9,266 nt of DNA, taken from an uncultured Clostridia bacterium (GTDB taxonomy: Bacteria; Bacillota; Clostridia; Christensenellales; Aristaeellaceae). Made by a program: the position numbers and the translations under genes. The notes under the pieces are model-generated. The model saw only the letters and a program-made list of their open reading frames with translations. It ran no database searches and had not been told where the DNA came from. Of the stretch, positions 5,811-9,266 are shown piece by piece (position 1 is the first letter of the stretch; the number at the start of each line of letters is the position of its first letter). Location of the stretch: the NCBI GenBank assembly GCA_947600345.1, contig CANQGC010000101.1:1-9266 (forward strand). Reading direction: 5' to 3'.

Positions 5811-6702
5811 CTACTGAAGGAACTTGTCTCGAAGCGCCTGGAGGTCCTCGTCGGACAGACCCAGGCCGTCGCGCAGGTAGCCGTCTACCGAGCCGTACTC
5901 CTGCTTCATGGAGTCGATGGCCAGGCGGAAGTAGTCCAGCTGCACCATGGCGATGGCCAACAGGTCCTTCGTGGCGGCCTCGTCCAGGCCGTACTCCTCG
6001 ACGAGCGCCTTCATCCGCTCACCCTGCTTCGCGTAGGCGGCGTTGGAGAGCAGATAGTCCGCCTCGATGGTCGCCTCGTCCACGCCCAGCGCGTAGAGCA
6101 CCAGCGCGGAGGCCAGCCCGGCGCGATCCTTGCCCCTGAGAGCAGTGCCAGAGCGCCGCCGTGCCCGGCTCCTGGGCCAGCAGCAACCGGAAGAACCGGC
6201 CGTAGGCGTCACGCGCGATTTCGGAGAGCAGGATCGTCGAATACATCTGGCGGACTATCTGCGCCTTCGCGGTGGCGATCAGCCGCTCGGTATCACCGGC
6301 GCCGGCCTTCACAAGCGCCCCCAGCGAGGCGCGGGTCTCCCCGTCGTACATGCTGGTATCGAAGGGCGGCAGCCAGTGGTTCTCCGCGCCCGGAACCTCC
6401 ACGTCGGGGGCCGCATCCCGCTCGCTCTCCATGTGGAAGTCGAATATGTTCGCCAGGTGATACTGCTCCTGCAGCACGCGCACGCCCTCCTCGGTGAGCG
6501 TGCTCAGGTTCGCGCTGCGCAGCAGCACACCGTCCCTGATCCTGCGCCCGTCCGCGCCCACGTAGCCGCCCAGCTGCCGGGCGTTCACCACGCCGTCCAG
6601 CGCGATCGCCTGCTTCTCGATCGAGACCTCCTGCTCCGCCGACGCCGCGAGCGTCAGCACAAGCGCCAGCGCCAGGATGATCGAGAGAAAACGCTTTATC
6701 AT
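5811..6702 (-). pseudogene. Secreted Tyr-phosphatase-like protein (PF13350 type), frameshifted in the active-site loop
   Basis: Protein of the bacterial DSP-like tyrosine phosphatase group (Y_phosphatase3). N-terminus MIKRFLSIILALALVLTLAASA is a clear signal peptide, so the product would be exported. NARQLGGYVGADGRRIRDGVLLRSANLSTLTEEG (about 40-73) is the family's NFRDLGG...LYRS region. The frame then reads WHCSQG at 185-190 and breaks. Removing one G from the GGGG run (CCCC at 6133-6136 on the plus strand) gives HCSQGKDRAGLASALVL, the canonical CX5R loop HCxxGKDRxG, and continues in frame to the TAG at 5811, for 296 residues. AAGGGG (6711-6716) lies 8 bases before the ATG. Either a recent pseudogene, a phase-variable site or a sequencing error. 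Family call is good; functional state uncertain. Confidence 0.82.
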
Positions 6703-6738
6703 GTAAACTGCCCCTTTCCACGAACGGCTATGCGCCGC

Positions 6739-7113
6739 TCACCAGTCGATCCGGTCCATCAGCCAGAGTATGTCGTCCATGTAGGGCAGGGCCCTTTCGC
6801 GCAGCAGCGCCGCGAGCAGTTCGGATTCAACCTCCTGGCCGCGCACCTTCCGCGCCAGCGCCCGAACCTGCGCGTAGCGAATCTGCCCCGCGGCGGCCAG
6901 GCCCACCCGGGCCCGGGCGCCTCTGCACGCGCAGCAGGGCGCGCAGCCCGGCGCTCGATGTGTAGGCGAGGCCGTCCGCGTCCAGCACCACCTCCGAACC
7001 GGGATGCGCCTCGATGAGCGCGAACAGCTCCCGCTCGACCTCCGGCGCGTTCGAGGAATCGATCTTGCCCACCAGATACGCGTCAGCCTCTTGCCGTCGA
7101 TTGTGTGTTTCAT
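6739..7113 (-). pseudogene. STAS-domain (anti-sigma-factor-antagonist-like) gene with two frame changes
   Basis: GGGGGGAG (7123-7130) lies 9 bases before an ATG at 7113 that reads MKHTIDGKRLT and then loses its frame. The adjacent frame continues at about 7081 with AYLVGKIDSSNAPEVEREL, ALIEAHPGSEVVLDADGLAY and TSSAGLRALLRVQ, which is a typical SpoIIAA-like STAS domain (the Ser in SSAGLR is the usual phosphorylation region). One missing base near 7080 would join them. Around 6915 coding character moves to the first frame again: GLAAAGQIRYAQVRALARKV and ESELLAALLRERALPYMDDI, ending RIDW and TGA at 6739, with GC-ending codons. This tail does not resemble the usual STAS C-terminus, so it may come from a deletion fusion or be a separate small gene (a GTG at 6906 exists but has no ribosome site). 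The stop lies 36 bases before the phosphatase ATG. Confidence 0.65.
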
Positions 7114-7436
7114 CGTTCCATGCTCCCCCCTGTTTCTCCAGGCAAAGCGCCGCGCGGCGCGACACCGCCCGCCTGGTTTGTCAATAGGGTGTATTTTAAC
7201 AAAAAAGTATTCAGAAATCGTAAAGGTTTGCGGCTTCCTGAGAATTATAAGCGCCATGTGCAATCAGCGCATGAATCTCGAAACTTCATATTATAACATT
7301 CCGTTTATACATCCATATATTTACATAAATTTCATTATACGTTTCTTCATTTTTGATTGAACATACCTTATATCTATTGTATATTATTAACGGTTGTTCG
7401 CAAACAATCAACAATATTATACAACGGAGGGGTAAT
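7114..7436. other. Intergenic region between divergent genes, AT-rich in its right two thirds
   Basis: From about 7186 to 7436 the sequence is strikingly AT-rich compared with the genes on both sides. It holds the promoter for the small membrane protein (7357-7385) and the ribosome site of the STAS gene at its left end. On the minus strand I see TATAAT (7244-7249), TAAAAT and TTGACA hexamers but no correctly spaced pair, so no promoter is called for the STAS gene. No palindrome or repeat of note apart from TTGTT-CGCA-AACAA (7394-7407). Confidence 0.6.
7357..7385 (+). promoter_or_regulatory. Sigma-A promoter of the small membrane protein gene
   Basis: TTGAAC (7357-7362) and TATATT (7380-7385) with a 17-base spacer. 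Start point near 7392, leaving a leader of about 45 bases before the ATG at 7437. A short inverted repeat, TTGTT-CGCA-AACAA, sits at 7394-7407 at the very start of the transcript. Confidence 0.72.
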
Positions 7437-7697
7437 ATGGGAGTTGCATCACTAGTTCTTGGTATCATAGCACTGTTGTGCGGTTTCTTCCTCGCTGGCC
7501 TGCAGTGGGTCGGTGCAATCGTCGGCGTGATCGGCATCATCCTCGGCGCTCTGGGACGTAAGAAGCCCGAATCGAAGGGCATCGCCACCGCCGGTCTGGT
7601 TTGCTCGATCATTGGCTTCATCGTCTGCATCATCATCTACGTCGCCTGCGCGGGCGCCTGCGCGGCTCTGTCCGGCGCTGCCGGCTCCCTGAGCTGA
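7437..7697 (+). CDS. Small membrane protein, DUF4190-like
   Basis: 86-residue hydrophobic protein. Residues 2-40 (MGVASLVLGIIALLCGFF, then WVGAIVGVIGIILGALGRKK) form one or two membrane segments, followed by a short polar turn KKPESKG and a second hydrophobic segment IATAGLVCSIIGFIVCIIIY ending in an Ala/Gly/Cys-rich tail. The pattern of Gly-rich membrane helices around GRKKPESKGIATAGLVCSIIG matches the DUF4190-type proteins common in Firmicutes, whose function is unknown. GGAGGGG (7426-7432) precedes the ATG at the right distance. It has its own promoter and shows less GC-biased codon choice at its start (GTTGCATCACTAGTTCTT) than the neighbours. Confidence 0.8.
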   Translation: MGVASLVLGIIALLCGFFLAGLQWVGAIVGVIGIILGALGRKKPESKGIATAGLVCSIIGFIVCIIIYVACAGACAALSGAAGSLS

Positions 7698-7709
7698 CGC
7701 ACACGACCA

Positions 7710-7774
7710 TCCCCGCCCCTCGCCCGGCTCTGATCACACGCAGTGCCGCGCGTCCCGGCGGGGAGTTTTCTTTT
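7710..7774 (+). terminator. Possible terminator or attenuator between the membrane protein and lgt-like genes
   Basis: TCCCCGCC (7710-7717) can pair with GGCGGGGA (7757-7764) and is followed by GTTTTCTTTT (7765-7774). The enclosed loop is long (39 bases), so folding is less certain than for a compact hairpin. The T-run directly touches the GGGAGA ribosome site of the next gene, so readthrough would be needed for lgt-like expression from the upstream promoter. Confidence 0.4.
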
Positions 7775-7787
7775 GGGAGAAAGCATT

Positions 7788-8540
7788 ATGCTGCCATACA
7801 TTCATCTCTTCGGCAAAGTGATCCCCATGTACGGCCTCTGCATGGCGACCGGCCTGCTGCTCTCCTCCGGCCTCGCCCTCTGGCGGGCCCGCGCGGAGGG
7901 CGGCGACGTCAATTCGCTGCTCGCCATCATCGCGTGCATCGTGGGCTGCGGCATCGGCGGCGCAAAGCTTCTGTACCTGCTCGTCTCCTGCGATCCGAGG
8001 GAAGTGCTCCGCGAATTGGCGCGGGGCGATTTTACGGCGCTGGCGAACAGCGGTTTCGTGTTCTATGGCGGCCTCATCGGCGGACTGCTGGGCGCGCTGC
8101 TGGGAGGGCGCATCACCGGAGTCAGCCTGCGCCAGTACTGCGCAGCGGTCGTGCCCTGCGTGCCGCTGGGGCACGCATTCGGGCGGCTCGGCTGCTTCTT
8201 CGCCGGTTGCTGCTACGGCCGCGCCACCGACGGCCCGCTCGGCGTGCACTTTCCGGCGGCCGGGATCGATGAGGCGGTGATTCCCACCCAGCTGATCGAG
8301 GCCGGTCTCAACCTTTGCCTCTTCCTGCTCCTGCTCCGCTGGGCCGATCAAAGCGACCGGCGCGCGACCATCCTTCCCCGCTACCTGATGTCCTACGCCA
8401 TCATTCGCTTTCTGCTGGAATTCCTGCGCGGCGACGAGATTCGCGGCTTCTTCGCATTCCTCTCGGTGTCGCAGTGGATCAGCGTGGCGCTTTTCCTTGG
8501 CTGCATCCTCTGGATGTCCAGAAACCGAAGGAGCGCCTAG
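7788..8540 (+). CDS. lgt: Prolipoprotein diacylglyceryl transferase (Lgt) homologue, GCFxxGCCYG subtype
   Basis: 250-residue polytopic membrane protein of the Lgt family, which transfers diacylglycerol from phosphatidylglycerol to the lipobox Cys of prelipoproteins. Visible landmarks: FVFYGGLIGG (90-99), GHAFGRLGCFFAGCCYG (128-144), IPTQLIEAG (165-173), and YAIIRFLLEFLRGDEIRG (203-220) followed by LSVSQWIS, which is the usual Lgt end. Six or seven membrane segments are apparent. The Lgt signature GRxGNFxNxExxG is replaced by GRLGCFFAGCCYG, and the His of the FHGGLIG motif is Tyr93, so it may not be the housekeeping Lgt. GGGAGA (7775-7780) lies 7 bases before the ATG at 7788. It could depend on the upstream promoter or a weak internal one; I see no strong promoter of its own. 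Confidence 0.8.
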   Translation: MLPYIHLFGKVIPMYGLCMATGLLLSSGLALWRARAEGGDVNSLLAIIACIVGCGIGGAKLLYLLVSCDPREVLRELARGDFTALANSGFVFYGGLIGGLLGALLGGRITGVSLRQYCAAVVPCVPLGHAFGRLGCFFAGCCYGRATDGPLGVHFPAAGIDEAVIPTQLIEAGLNLCLFLLLLRWADQSDRRATILPRYLMSYAIIRFLLEFLRGDEIRGFFAFLSVSQWISVALFLGCILWMSRNRRSA

Positions 8541-8575
8541 CGCGCACGCTTCCAATGTAAATTCTTCGAAAAATG

Positions 8576-8602
8576 TTAGCACTCAGCATGATTGAGTGCT
8601 AA
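8576..8602. promoter_or_regulatory. CIRCE element (HrcA operator) upstream of htpG
   Basis: TTAGCACTC-N9-GAGTGCTAA is a perfect match to the CIRCE consensus, the binding site of the heat-shock repressor HrcA. It lies 7 bases upstream of the -35 box of htpG, implying HrcA control of this chaperone gene. Confidence 0.95.
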
Positions 8603-8609
8603 TTTTCTA

Positions 8610-8637
8610 TTGACTTTTGGTCGCGCGGTGATACAAT
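8610..8637 (+). promoter_or_regulatory. Sigma-A promoter of htpG
   Basis: TTGACT (8610-8615) and TACAAT (8632-8637) with a 16-base spacer and TGA just before the -10 box (extended -10). The start point would be near 8644, about 27 bases before the ATG. Confidence 0.8.
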
Positions 8638-8655
8638 AGGCTCAGAAATGATTTT

Positions 8656-8666
8656 GGAGGTGATCC
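8656..8666 (+). promoter_or_regulatory. Full-length anti-SD match as ribosome binding site of htpG
   Basis: GGAGGTGATCC is complementary over 11 bases to the conserved 3' end of bacterial 16S rRNA (GGATCACCTCC). It ends 4 bases before the ATG at 8671. Such an extended match fixes the start codon and predicts very strong initiation. Confidence 0.85.
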
Positions 8667-8670
8667 TTTC

Positions 8671-9266
8671 ATGTACGGAAAGGGAACAGTTTCAATTAAC
8701 GCGGAAAACATCATGCCCGTCATCAAGCAGTGGCTGTATTCCGATAAAGATATCTTCGCCCGCGAGCTCGTGTCCAACGGCTGCGACGCCATCAGCAAGA
8801 TGAAGCGCCTGGTCAACAGCGGCGAAGCCCAGGCGGAGGGCGACTACCGCATCGACGTCATCACTGACCCCGAGGCCGGTACGATCCAGTTCATCGACAA
8901 CGGCATCGGCATGACCGGCGACGAGGTCATCAAGTACATCGCCCAGGTTGCCTTCTCCGGCGCCACCGACTTCGTCCAGAAGTACGCCAACGTGAAGTCC
9001 GACGAGGAGAGCGGCATCATCGGCCACTTCGGCCTGGGCTTCTACAGCTGCTTCATGGTCAGCGACAAGGTGGAGATCGAGACCAAGAGCTACCTCGAAA
9101 ACGAGCCCGCCGTGCGCTGGACCAGCGAGGACGGCATGGAGTACGAGCTCTCCGAGTGCGACAAGGCCGAGCGCGGCACCCGCATCACGCTGCACATCGC
9201 CGAGGAGGACAAGGACTTCCTGAAGCTCTGGACGCTGCGCGAGACGCTGGAAAAGCACTGCGCCTT
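8671..9266 (+). CDS. htpG: Chaperone HtpG (bacterial Hsp90), N-terminal part, truncated by window edge
   Basis: ATP-dependent cytosolic chaperone that remodels client proteins under stress. The 198 visible codons are the N-terminal GHKL ATPase domain: WLYSDKDIFARELVSNGCDA (21-40) with the catalytic Glu32 and Mg-binding Asn36, DNGIGMT (76-82), GIIGHFGLGFYSCFMVSDKV (115-134) as the ATP lid and glycine motif, and ERGTRITLHI (167-176). The middle and C-terminal domains lie beyond the right edge. The start MYGKGTVSINAENIMPVIKQ matches clostridial HtpG proteins in style. Controlled by a perfect CIRCE upstream, so it is expected to belong to the HrcA regulon; in Bacillus subtilis htpG is not in that class. 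Confidence 0.95.
   Translation, partial: MYGKGTVSINAENIMPVIKQWLYSDKDIFARELVSNGCDAISKMKRLVNSGEAQAEGDYRIDVITDPEAGTIQFIDNGIGMTGDEVIKYIAQVAFSGATDFVQKYANVKSDEESGIIGHFGLGFYSCFMVSDKVEIETKSYLENEPAVRWTSEDGMEYELSECDKAERGTRITLHIAEEDKDFLKLWTLRETLEKHCA

Noticed and set aside
7180..7185. Perfect TTGACA on the minus strand upstream of the STAS gene
   Set aside because: No -10 box lies 16-18 bases downstream; the sequence there is GC-rich (around the CGCGCC stretch).
7734..8582. Minus-strand open frame opposite the lgt-like gene
   Set aside because: The plus-strand frame has Lgt motifs and membrane segments; the antisense product is rich in Ala/Glu/His without domains.

Overview
The window is GC-rich bacterial chromosome whose codons mostly end in G or C, with AT-rich stretches confined to promoter regions. 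The content points to a low-abundance-type, GC-rich member of the Clostridia (Firmicutes): strong AGGAGG-type ribosome binding sites, a perfect CIRCE/HrcA operator, extended -10 promoters, an XRE regulator of clostridial type, a STAS-domain fragment, a DUF4190-like membrane protein and an Lgt homologue of the GCFxxGCCYG type. The genus cannot be read from the sequence. I see no tRNA, rRNA, CRISPR array, insertion sequence or prophage gene.

Layout. (1) 1-1147, minus: the N-terminal part of a GyrB/ParE topoisomerase subunit, running off the left edge. (2) 1148-1350: divergent promoters. (3) 1351-3999, plus: a tight three-gene unit made of a MazG-like nucleotide pyrophosphohydrolase, a highly diverged GMP-synthase homologue (GuaA-like) and a GNAT acetyltransferase, closed by a strong hairpin. 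(4) 4070-5509, minus: an XRE regulator with a long tail of ~28-residue helical repeats and a likely autoregulatory promoter. (5) 5510-5810: that promoter plus two strong hairpins with related loops. (6) 5811-7113, minus: two genes that are broken as written, a secreted Tyr-phosphatase-like protein with a one-base frameshift inside its active-site loop, and a STAS-domain gene with two frame changes. (7) 7114-7436: AT-rich intergenic DNA with a good sigma-A promoter. (8) 7437-8540, plus: a small membrane protein and an Lgt-like membrane protein. (9) 8541-9266, plus: CIRCE, promoter and the N-terminal third of HtpG, running off the right edge.

The most interesting part is 1351-3999. The GuaA-like protein keeps the ATP-pyrophosphatase SGGVDS loop and the GuaA C-terminus. 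It has lost the catalytic Cys and His of its glutaminase domain, the XMP-loop motif, and the PFPGPGL signature. Paired with a MazG-like enzyme and an acetyltransferase, it suggests an accessory nucleotide or small-molecule modification pathway rather than ordinary GMP synthesis. The reaction is unknown and this is inference. Secondary points of interest are the repeat architecture of the XRE regulator, the frameshift cluster at 5811-7113, the Lgt homologue with a non-canonical active site, and a CIRCE element placed upstream of, rather than within, the htpG core promoter.
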